Shown here: piece by piece, positions 1 through 5,237 of the stretch
Position numbering within the stretch: the stretch's first letter is position 1
Layout of the letters: each line of letters starts with the position of its first letter
Source: Clostridiales bacterium
GTDB lineage: Bacteria > Bacillota > Clostridia > Lachnospirales > WQUN01
Assembly: GCA_031273705.1 (NCBI GenBank)
Contig: JAISRJ010000307.1
Coordinates: 1-11,059, forward strand
Direction: 5' to 3'
DNA: 11,059 bases
Program-made: the position numbers and the translations under genes
Notes under the pieces: model-generated
Database searches by the model: none
Told to the model about the DNA's origin: nothing
What the model saw: only the letters and a program-made list of their open reading frames with translations

Positions 1-395
1 CCGATATGGAGCGCGTCGGGGATAACGCCGAGGACATAGCCTTGCTTTCGACGCAAATTACCGGCGAACATATTTTTGACATAGTAAGGCATATTCCAAA
101 AATGTCCGAATACGCGGTCAAAATGGTTCATGACGCTGTTACCGCGTTTGTAAACCGCGATTTAGAACTGGCGAAAAGTACGATAGACGCCGATGATTTG
201 GTAGACAATCTGTTTTGCGATGTGAAGAATGATATTTCCGGTATTCTAAAGCTGGGCATGGATATTCATAACAACACTGTTGACTTTCTCATGATTGCGA
301 AATATTTGGAACGCATCGCCGATCACGCCGTCAATATCTGCGAATGGGTGGAATTTTGGCTGACAGGCAATTATAAAAACAAAAAAATATTGTAA
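1..395 (+). CDS. phoU: Phosphate-specific transport system accessory protein PhoU, 3' part (5' end outside window)
   Basis: The frame is open from the first complete codon (GAT at 3-5), so the gene begins upstream; the ATG at 6 is internal. About 130 C-terminal residues are present. Two copies of the PhoU metal-binding signature (E-R-x-x-D) are visible: one at the very start (MERVGDNAEDI) and one near the end (YLERIADHAVNI), matching the duplicated three-helix bundle architecture of the family. PhoU is a cytoplasmic, membrane-associated regulator that links the PstSCAB phosphate transporter to the PhoR kinase, restraining Pho signalling when phosphate is plentiful. The response regulator and kinase lie directly downstream, which fits this role. 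The stop is followed by a 57-base gap to the regulator gene. Family assignment is strong; whether pst genes precede it is inferred. Confidence 0.93.
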   Translation, partial: DMERVGDNAEDIALLSTQITGEHIFDIVRHIPKMSEYAVKMVHDAVTAFVNRDLELAKSTIDADDLVDNLFCDVKNDISGILKLGMDIHNNTVDFLMIAKYLERIADHAVNICEWVEFWLTGNYKNKKIL

Positions 396-452
396 CTATC
401 TTCTTTATTTTTAGCTTATTTTGTGAAACTGCTATAGTGGGAGGTAAGCGCT

Positions 453-1145
453 ATGCCGGACTTGATTTTTGTGACGGAGGACGATGAAAATATCCGAGAA
501 ATGCTTAAAATGGTGCTTACCAGCTTTTCGTACAGAGTATCGGCTTTTGAAAACGCGGAGGAGGCCCTTGCCGCCTGTGAAAAGACCAGGCCGTCACTGA
601 TGATATTTGATATTATGCTGCCCGGAATGGATGGGGTAAGCGCGGTCAAAATTTTACGGTCAAGGAGCGCGTTTAAGTCGCTTCCTGTACTAATGCTAAC
701 AGCAAAGGACGCCGAAACCGATAAGGTCGTCGGGCTTGACGCGGGGGCGGACGACTACCTTGCCAAGCCTTTCGGGCTGATGGAACTCGCGGCGCGGGTT
801 CGGGCGCTGCTTAGAAGAACCGCGCCGACGGAAGCTTCTCCGCTCCGATACGGCGCTTTGATAATTAATCCCGCCGCCAGAGAGGTGATGCTGGACGGCA
901 GCCTGATTGAATTAACGTATAAGGAATTTGAGCTTTTGCATCTGCTCGTTATAAACAGCGACCGCGTAATCCCGCGAGATGAACTTCTAAACGCAGTCTG
1001 GGGCTGCAATTATGTGGGTGAAACTCGTACTCTTGACGCGCATATCAGATCTTTGCGCCAAAAATTGAACGACAGCGCCGAAAATCAAACATATATAAAA
1101 ACAATACGCAACGTAGGTTATCGTTTTTGTGGGGTTCCGACATGA
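453..1145 (+). CDS. phoP: OmpR/PhoB-family response regulator of the phosphate regulon
   Basis: 230 residues, the normal length for this family. The N-terminal receiver domain (about 1-120) has the acidic pair D10/D11, phospho-acceptor D53 in the context IFDIMLPGMDG, T83 and K105 (LAKPF). The C-terminal winged-helix DNA-binding domain (about 130-228) carries the usual ELLNAVWG, TRTLDAHIRSLRQKL and IRNVGYRF blocks. The start is supported by GGGAGG at 439-444 with suitable spacing. The stop overlaps the ATG of the kinase gene by four bases (ATGA at 1142-1145), indicating translational coupling. Phosphorylated regulators of this type bind DNA repeats upstream of phosphate-starvation genes. The phosphate role is inferred from phoU immediately upstream; on sequence alone another OmpR-type system such as WalR is possible. 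In Firmicutes the gene is called phoP or phoB. Confidence 0.93.
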   Translation: MPDLIFVTEDDENIREMLKMVLTSFSYRVSAFENAEEALAACEKTRPSLMIFDIMLPGMDGVSAVKILRSRSAFKSLPVLMLTAKDAETDKVVGLDAGADDYLAKPFGLMELAARVRALLRRTAPTEASPLRYGALIINPAAREVMLDGSLIELTYKEFELLHLLVINSDRVIPRDELLNAVWGCNYVGETRTLDAHIRSLRQKLNDSAENQTYIKTIRNVGYRFCGVPT

Positions 1146-2857
1146 GAAACGCTATATATCTTCGCTTTGTCACGATTATCTTGCTTACCGCGCTCATATG
1201 CGCCTCTATTTCGGCGGCGTTATACGCGGTAAACGAAGAGAAGCAGACTCGGGAACATATCCGCGCGCTGTGTTTTGCCGTGTCGCGCCAATATGAGGTT
1301 AATGCCGACGCGGATTATCTTTCCGGGGTGGCGGGGGGCGGCAGGGTCACGATAGTCGCGCCAGATGGCAGTGTAATCTCGGATTCAACCGCCGATGCCG
1401 CCGCTATGGAAAATCATAGTGACCGTGAGGAAATAAAAAGAGCAAACACGAAAAGCCCCGTCACGGTAAGCAGAAGCTCCGAAACGCTGGGTTACCCATT
1501 TATGTACGCGGCGATTAAGCTGTCCGATGGTAATATTCTTAGGCTGGCACAAGGATATTCGGGATTTGACGGCGCGGTTGTCCGTCAAATTCCGACTGTT
1601 GTAGTTGCTTTGCTTGCCGCGTCGCTTATAGCGGCTTTTATCGCGAACGCCTTTGCCAAAAGGGTTATATTTCCGCTGGAAAAAGTCGCTGACGATATTG
1701 CCGGCGGAAATTACGACGCCTTGGGCGGCGGTTACTATGAAATTGACAAAATAGCGGGAAGAATCAGAGTTTTGCTTGATAAAATCAACCGTTCACAACT
1801 TGAAACCGCGGCTGAGAAAAATAAGATCGAACATATCCTGTCAAATATGGCAGAGGGATTTGTGTTGTTGGGCGCGGATAAAAAAATACAGCTCGTCAAC
1901 AACAGCGCAAAAAAAATATTTCATTGCGAGATAGATATTTTAGAACAGGATATTTCAGTTTTAACGCGCGGCGCTAAGATAGTGGGCAGCGTTGATAAAG
2001 CCATTACGGAAAACTACTCGGGTATTTTCGATTTGAGTGTGGAGGACGGCGAGATTTATTCGGTGCGTGTATCGCCGGTTTGGGGAGAATATTTTGGCGA
2101 CGCGGGCGCGACGATTCTATTTATTGATGTGACTGCCGACCGCAAAGCCCAAGAATTTAGAAGCGAATTTTTTGCCAACGCCTCTCATGAGCTAAAAACG
2201 CCGATTACATCCATATTGGGGTTTTCGCAAGTGCTTGAGAACAGTCTGATGGACAAGGAAAAGACCAGTGAGATCTACGCGAGAATTTCTAGCGAGGCGC
2301 AGAGAATGGGCAGCCTTATTTCTGATATTTTGACAATATCACGCCTTGAAACCGGGAACGCGAGCGCCGACACCGAAATTGTGAACTTGAGGGAAATAGC
2401 GAAAGAAGTCTTTGAATCTCTGTCTCCACAAGCTATTGAAGCGAATATTTCTGTAACGCTTGATTGCGATGACGTCTATATCAGCGCGGACAGGAGGCAG
2501 AGTTATGATATGATTAGAAATCTTGTCGAGAACGCAATCAAATATAACGTGCCGGATGGGACTGTAAATATTTCGGTAAAATCAGAACCGCGCGGCGCGG
2601 TTATTACAGTCGCCGACACGGGCATAGGAATAGCGCCTTTCGCTCAAAGCCGAATCTTTGAGAGATTTTATCGCGTAAACGCTTCCGGCCGTGGAAAGTC
2701 AGTCGCGGGAACCGGATTGGGGCTTGCGATTGTTAAGCATATTGTGATGAGTATCGGCGGCGAGATACAGCTTGAAAGCAAAGCCGGAAAAGGCACCGCT
2801 ATAACGGTGTTGGCACCGGAGCGGAAAATGGCGGCGTCACTTCCGGGAATACGTTAA
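1142..2857 (+). CDS. phoR: PhoR-type sensor histidine kinase
   Basis: 571 residues from the ATG at 1142, which overlaps the regulator stop; an in-frame TTG at 1127 is a less likely start. Order of parts: membrane segment about 5-28; extracytoplasmic region about 29-148; second membrane segment about 152-173; HAMP linker; PAS-like domain about 230-335 (HILSNMAEGFVLL onward); HisKA dimerisation domain with phospho-acceptor H349 in ASHELKTPIT; and a HATPase_c domain with N-box N464 (LVENAIKYN), G1 box D492 (DTGIGI), F box (IFERFYR) and G2 box (GTGLGLAIVKH). All catalytic boxes are intact. It would autophosphorylate at H349 and pass phosphate to D53 of the upstream regulator, under PhoU/Pst restraint. 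The stimulus is inferred from context, since the extracytoplasmic region is not diagnostic. Its stop codon abuts a terminator hairpin. Confidence 0.93.
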   Translation: MRNAIYLRFVTIILLTALICASISAALYAVNEEKQTREHIRALCFAVSRQYEVNADADYLSGVAGGGRVTIVAPDGSVISDSTADAAAMENHSDREEIKRANTKSPVTVSRSSETLGYPFMYAAIKLSDGNILRLAQGYSGFDGAVVRQIPTVVVALLAASLIAAFIANAFAKRVIFPLEKVADDIAGGNYDALGGGYYEIDKIAGRIRVLLDKINRSQLETAAEKNKIEHILSNMAEGFVLLGADKKIQLVNNSAKKIFHCEIDILEQDISVLTRGAKIVGSVDKAITENYSGIFDLSVEDGEIYSVRVSPVWGEYFGDAGATILFIDVTADRKAQEFRSEFFANASHELKTPITSILGFSQVLENSLMDKEKTSEIYARISSEAQRMGSLISDILTISRLETGNASADTEIVNLREIAKEVFESLSPQAIEANISVTLDCDDVYISADRRQSYDMIRNLVENAIKYNVPDGTVNISVKSEPRGAVITVADTGIGIAPFAQSRIFERFYRVNASGRGKSVAGTGLGLAIVKHIVMSIGGEIQLESKAGKGTAITVLAPERKMAASLPGIR

Positions 2858-2885
2858 AAAGGGCTGTTTTGCGACAGCCCTTTTT
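2856..2885. terminator. Bidirectional intrinsic terminator between phoR and the converging gene
   Basis: A hairpin with GGGCTGT (2861-2867) pairing with ACAGCCC (2874-2880), six-base loop, flanked by AAAAA (2856-2860) and TTTTT (2881-2885). Because of the A and T tracts on either side it can act in both directions. It ends phoR on the + strand, overlapping the last base of its stop codon, and lies 18 bases beyond the stop of the - strand gene. Confidence 0.9.
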
Positions 2886-2903
2886 AAGTTTATTTAGTGT
2901 ACT

Positions 2904-3809
2904 TTATATCCGGCAGCCGCAATCATCGCGTTCTCTTGGGATGTTGCCGCTTATACCGGCAACGAACTCAGGTTTTTGCGGAGGGGAGAAAATATCCAGC
3001 GGGAAGTCCAGTCTATCAAAGAATTCACATGGATTGAGCGGTGAAAGTTCGTCACACTCTTCCGGTACGCAGAAACCTTTGGACTCAACGCTCAAGTTCA
3101 CCAGACGGAACAATTTCACGATTGAGAACAAACCGATTGTAACTAACACTTCGTTTGGCACGCGTATATCTAAAAGCTCATCATCAGGGTACGGACAGCA
3201 TGGGTCGTGAGGCGGTTTGTGATGGTGATGATGATGCCTTCTGTGATGCAGCTCTGCGGTAAGCGCAACGGCCTTTCCCTCCGCCATAATAAATGGCTCG
3301 GAATCCATTGTGGAGTCTCCCATGTGTCTGAATAGATCCGTGGAAAACGCCAAATCGCTGCCGATAGATCCAAACAACGTTATGCGTTTGTTAAAAATAC
3401 TATTGGCGCGAAGGCAGCCGATGACTGTTCCGTCAGCTTCTCGGAAGGTAAGTCGATACTCAAAGACGTATTTAAGGTCTATATCCCAGAATCCATTTTT
3501 GAAGGGATTGGGTTTCTTATCAACAATTATGATTTTCTTGATTTTCAAGAAATCAATTGTGACAGACGCAGCGTTATCAGGCGGGTCGATAATATCGCCC
3601 TCGTGAATGTGGTCATCGCCGATGCATACGTGCTCCGCGGAACGCGCGGGACCGATTTTCGCCGGTGTAAGACAATCTTGCTGTCTGCAGCTGTCGTACA
3701 CTTTTAAGGCGATGATGCATTCTTCTCTAAGCCGTCTGGGATTAAGACAGTCAGCTCCTCGTATATCGTCTCTTCGACTCGTGGAAGAATTCAATTCAAA
3801 TGCTCCCAT
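2904..3809 (-). CDS. Cys/His-rich hypothetical protein, possible spore-surface protein
   Basis: 301 residues; the ATG (3807-3809) is preceded by a full AAGGAGG at 3822-3828, 12 bases away. No signal peptide or membrane segment is evident. Several parts can be seen. There is a Cys-containing N-terminal block with C21, C31, C41 and C46 (VYDSCRQQDCL). The middle is beta-rich and punctuated by FLKIKKIIIVDKKPNPFKNGFWDIDLKYVFEYRLTF-type strands. A His cluster lies at 188-197 (HH-RR-HHHHHH), followed by C204-C205. A second conserved-looking block includes GFCVPEECDELSPLNPCEFFDRL, and the tail ends with CGC at 297-299. I recall proteins of this pattern in many spore-forming Clostridia annotated as hypothetical; no experimental function is known to me. 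A sigma-K/E-like promoter upstream (3855-3881) suggests mother-cell expression and hence a coat or exosporium role. That is inference; metal binding by the His cluster is also plausible. Confidence 0.85.
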   Translation of the reverse strand: MGAFELNSSTSRRDDIRGADCLNPRRLREECIIALKVYDSCRQQDCLTPAKIGPARSAEHVCIGDDHIHEGDIIDPPDNAASVTIDFLKIKKIIIVDKKPNPFKNGFWDIDLKYVFEYRLTFREADGTVIGCLRANSIFNKRITLFGSIGSDLAFSTDLFRHMGDSTMDSEPFIMAEGKAVALTAELHHRRHHHHHHKPPHDPCCPYPDDELLDIRVPNEVLVTIGLFSIVKLFRLVNLSVESKGFCVPEECDELSPLNPCEFFDRLDFPLDIFSPPQKPEFVAGISGNIPRERDDCGCRI

Positions 3810-3854
3810 TTAATAAACTGGCCTCCTTGTAAATTTTTTCTGTCTCTACAGTTT

Positions 3855-3881
3855 TATAGTATGTACAACCGGAGTTTTGGT
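3855..3881 (-). promoter_or_regulatory. Candidate sigma-K/sigma-E-type sporulation promoter
   Basis: On the - strand the -10 is CATACTATA (3863 down to 3855), an exact fit to the sigma-K pattern CATAnnnTA and close to the sigma-E -10. An AC dinucleotide at 3881-3880 sits 16 bases upstream, where the short sigma-K -35 (AC) is expected. The start site would fall near 3848, leaving a leader of about 39 bases that includes AAGGAGG. No vegetative TTGACA/TATAAT pair was seen for this gene. The motif is short, so chance occurrence is possible. Confidence 0.45.
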
Positions 3882-3976
3882 GACTTTTTATTATGGGACG
3901 ACAAATAAACCGTAAGAATAACCGTAAAGTCGAATAGGGCGAGGATTTTTACGGAGAGTAAAGATCAGATGAAAGT

Positions 3977-4016
3977 AAAGCCGCGCAACCTCTCAGGTAA
4001 AAGGTTGCGCGGCTTT
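3977..4016. terminator. Strong hairpin terminator downstream of rubrerythrin
   Basis: A perfect 14-base-pair stem: 3977-3990 (ending GCCGCGCAACC) pairs with 4003-4016 (starting GGTTGCGCGGC) around a 12-base loop. On the - strand it lies 23 bases past the rubrerythrin stop and should end that transcript. The T-tract is actually better on the + strand (TTTGTTTTCTATT) than on the - strand (TTTACTTT). It may therefore also block any + strand reading, although no + strand gene is visible upstream of it. Confidence 0.75.
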
Positions 4017-4038
4017 GTTTTCTATTCCGCAAAAATTC

Positions 4039-4584
4039 TTATTTAAAATATCTGTTCAGCAATCCTTGGAATCCCTTCCCGTGGCGAGCTTCATCTTTGC
4101 ACATTTCATGCACGGTATCATGGATGGCGTCGTAATTAAGCTGCTTCGCCTTGGTAGCAAGCTCTTTTTTACCCGCCGTAGCGCCATGTTCTGCCGCGAC
4201 ACGCAATTGCAAGTTCTTTTTCGTATCCGCCTCAAGGACTTCGCCTAGCAATTCAGCGAATTTGGCAGCGTGTTCCGCTTCTTCCAACGCATACCGTTTA
4301 AACGCTTCCGCTACTTCCGGATAGCCGTCGCGGTCCGCTTGACGACTCATAGCCAAATACATGCCTACCTCGCGGGATTCTCCCTCAAAGTTTTGTCTTA
4401 AACCCTCGACGACCTCGGGATCTACATCCTTTGCCACGCCGATTTTATGTTCATCCGCAAACACAAGGCCCTCCTCCGGCAAAAGAGTGAACTTGCTGGC
4501 GGGAGCTTTACATAGCGGACATACTTCCGGCGGCTGCTCTCCCTCATGCACATAACCGCAAACCTGACATACCCATTTTTTCAT
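4039..4584 (-). CDS. rbr: Reverse rubrerythrin (rubredoxin domain first, then ferritin-like diiron domain)
   Basis: 181 residues from ATG at 4582-4584. The SD GGAGGA (4592-4597) is 7 bases upstream; the longer in-frame TTG at 4599 overlaps this SD and is rejected. The N-terminal rubredoxin-like domain has paired CxxC motifs C6-C9 and C22-C25 for one iron. A ferritin-like four-helix domain follows (about 55-180), with the carboxylate/His ligand pattern of a diiron site: E69, the EEAEH segment (E101/E102, H105), E132 and E165-x-x-H168. This domain order is the reverse of classical rubrerythrin. In Clostridium the reverse type is an NADH-dependent peroxidase pathway component that removes H2O2 and O2 and is controlled by PerR. 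Electron donors are not encoded here. A consensus promoter and a PerR-like site lie directly upstream. Confidence 0.93.
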   Translation of the reverse strand: MKKWVCQVCGYVHEGEQPPEVCPLCKAPASKFTLLPEEGLVFADEHKIGVAKDVDPEVVEGLRQNFEGESREVGMYLAMSRQADRDGYPEVAEAFKRYALEEAEHAAKFAELLGEVLEADTKKNLQLRVAAEHGATAGKKELATKAKQLNYDAIHDTVHEMCKDEARHGKGFQGLLNRYFK

Positions 4585-4600
4585 TTTAAAATCCTCCAAT

Positions 4601-4615
4601 TAGTAATAATTATCA
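4601..4615. promoter_or_regulatory. PerR-like operator candidate
   Basis: The 15 bases TAGTAATAATTATCA match the PerR box TTATAATnATTATAA at 11 of 14 specified positions. They contain a perfect core inverted repeat TAAT-A-ATTA. They lie just downstream of the predicted rubrerythrin start site and upstream of its SD, where bound repressor would block transcription. PerR control of rubrerythrins in Clostridium is established; binding here is inferred, and the surrounding DNA is AT-rich, so a chance match is possible. Confidence 0.45.
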
Positions 4616-4626
4616 TTTACAAATTA

Positions 4627-4654
4627 ATTATACTCGGCCATAGAAAAATGTCAA
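4627..4654 (-). promoter_or_regulatory. Consensus sigma-A promoter of rubrerythrin
   Basis: On the - strand TTGACA (4654-4649) and TATAAT (4632-4627), both perfect consensus hexamers, are separated by 16 bases. Transcription should start near 4620, giving a leader of about 35 bases with GGAGGA. The A/T tracts immediately upstream (4655 onward) are placed like an UP element. The gene should be strongly expressed unless repressed. Confidence 0.85.
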
Positions 4655-4687
4655 GCAATTTTAAAAAAACTGCAATTTTAAAAAAAC
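4655..4687. repeat. Perfect 16-base tandem repeat with A-tracts
   Basis: GCAATTTTAAAAAAAC occurs at 4655-4670 and again, without mismatch, at 4672-4687 (period 17). A degraded third copy (CAATTCTAAAATTT) overlaps the second copy's final C and continues to about 4700. It lies between the divergent rubrerythrin and copZ promoters and adjoins the rubrerythrin -35, so it may act as an UP element or regulator site. Confidence 0.8.
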
Positions 4688-4697
4688 AATTCTAAAA

Positions 4698-4726
4698 TTT
4701 ACATTGCCCAAGTCTTGTGATATTAT
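4698..4726 (+). promoter_or_regulatory. Candidate extended -10 promoter of the copZ-like gene
   Basis: TTTACA (4698-4703), a 17-base spacer, then TATTAT (4721-4726) preceded by the extended -10 dinucleotide TG (4718-4719). The start would be near 4733, some 43 bases before the copZ ATG. No CopY-type TACAnnTGTA palindrome was seen over it. Confidence 0.6.
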
Positions 4727-4775
4727 TATAGCGGTTTCACAAAATAAATTGAAAATAATTTTTATGGAGGTACAT

Positions 4776-4997
4776 ATGTTTGCTTCTAAATCTATAAAGT
4801 CGGTAATATCCGTTGACGGAATGTCCTGCGATCATTGTGTGAAAACTGTGAAAACCGCTGTCGGCGGGCTGGACGGTGTTAAGAACGTTAAGGTTGATCT
4901 TAAAGGCAAATCCGTTACTGTTTCGCATAATCCGGAACTTGCGTCGTTGGAGAGCATTAAAAACGCCATAACAGAAGCGGGTTACGAAGTAGCGTAA
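4776..4997 (+). CDS. copZ: CopZ-like heavy-metal (copper) chaperone, HMA domain
   Basis: 73 residues from ATG at 4776, with TGGAGGT (4765-4771) just upstream. The frame is open to an earlier TTG at 4704, but that region holds the promoter and leader. The whole protein is a single HMA fold: beta strand, GMSCDHCV loop with metal ligands C18 and C21, helix, strands NVKVDLKGKSVTVSH, helix, and a final GYEVA. Such proteins bind Cu(I) through the two Cys and hand it to a P-type ATPase (CopA) or to a repressor. No ATPase or CsoR/CopY gene is in the window, so it stands alone here. Metal identity is inferred from the family; a role with another soft metal is possible. It diverges from the rubrerythrin gene, and a joint stress role is only a suggestion. 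Confidence 0.9.
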   Translation: MFASKSIKSVISVDGMSCDHCVKTVKTAVGGLDGVKNVKVDLKGKSVTVSHNPELASLESIKNAITEAGYEVA

Positions 4998-5053
4998 TCC
5001 ATCCTAAATTGGTCGGTTTGATGTAGAACCGTATTTTAAAAGAGCTGTTATAC

Positions 5054-5174
5054 TCACGAGCGTAAGCATTTGCCAATAACATACGAGAATTTTTGGCGCA
5101 AGACAAAGAAGATGGCTGCGCCGCGTACCCACAAGGTACGCAAGTGGACGTCTGATGAGGTATTGCGCTAAAAA
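5054..5174. repeat. Imperfect palindromic element, probable dispersed repeat or structured RNA
   Basis: Between copZ and ftsK, TTTTTGGCGCAA (5090-5101) pairs with TTGCGCTAAAAA (5163-5174): 12 pairs including one G-U. Inside is a perfect 7-pair hairpin, GCGTACC (5123-5129) with GGTACGC (5135-5141), plus a possible AGAC/GTCT pairing (5101-5104 with 5150-5153). Read on the - strand, 5054-5128 translates to a peptide with RGAAIFFVLRQ and KFSYVIGKCLRS. I remember near-identical strings recurring as short, probably spurious 'hypothetical proteins' across Clostridia, which would mean a multi-copy element. The left boundary (5054) is set by that similarity and is approximate. No transposase or clear target-site duplication was seen. 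Confidence 0.55.
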
Positions 5175-5237
5175 GACCGTACGGATGACAAATGATTTCG
5201 CTTGCGGGTATAAGCAAAAGAGGAAGTGTAATTTTTC

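Noticed and set aside
433..438. TATAGT as a -10 box for the response regulator
   Set aside because: It touches the ribosome binding site (439-444), so a transcript starting from it would lack the SD, and no -35 lies at a suitable distance.
1127..1141. Upstream TTG start for phoR
   Set aside because: The ATG at 1142 overlaps the regulator stop in the usual ATGA coupling, and the MRNAIYLRF sequence leads straight into the first membrane segment.
3216..3248. His-run as a sequencing artefact or engineered tag
   Set aside because: The codons are mixed (CAT and CAC), interrupted by RR and internal in the protein, and His-rich stretches are common in spore-surface and metal-binding proteins.
2869..3813. 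Open frames on the + strand opposite the Cys/His-rich gene (113, 98 and 68 residues)
   Set aside because: They are antisense readings of a gene with a perfect SD and coherent composition; none has its own ribosome site or recognisable domain.
3894..3938. A 14-codon frame (MGRQINRKNNRKVE) between the unknown gene and rubrerythrin
   Set aside because: No ribosome site and too short to support; the repeated AACCGTAA words in it look like chance.
4599..4601. TTG start giving a five-residue longer rubrerythrin
   Set aside because: The codon overlaps the GGAGGA that serves the ATG at 4584, and the rubredoxin domain begins properly at MKKWVCQVCGY.
5185..5214. ATGACA-18-TATAAG as an ftsK promoter
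   Set aside because: The implied start near 5221 would cut into the AGAGGAAG ribosome site at 5219-5226, and both hexamers are weak.
4957..5217. 86-residue open frame on the - strand across the copZ-ftsK gap
   Set aside because: It has no ribosome site, overlaps the end of copZ, and most of it is the palindromic element read in one frame.
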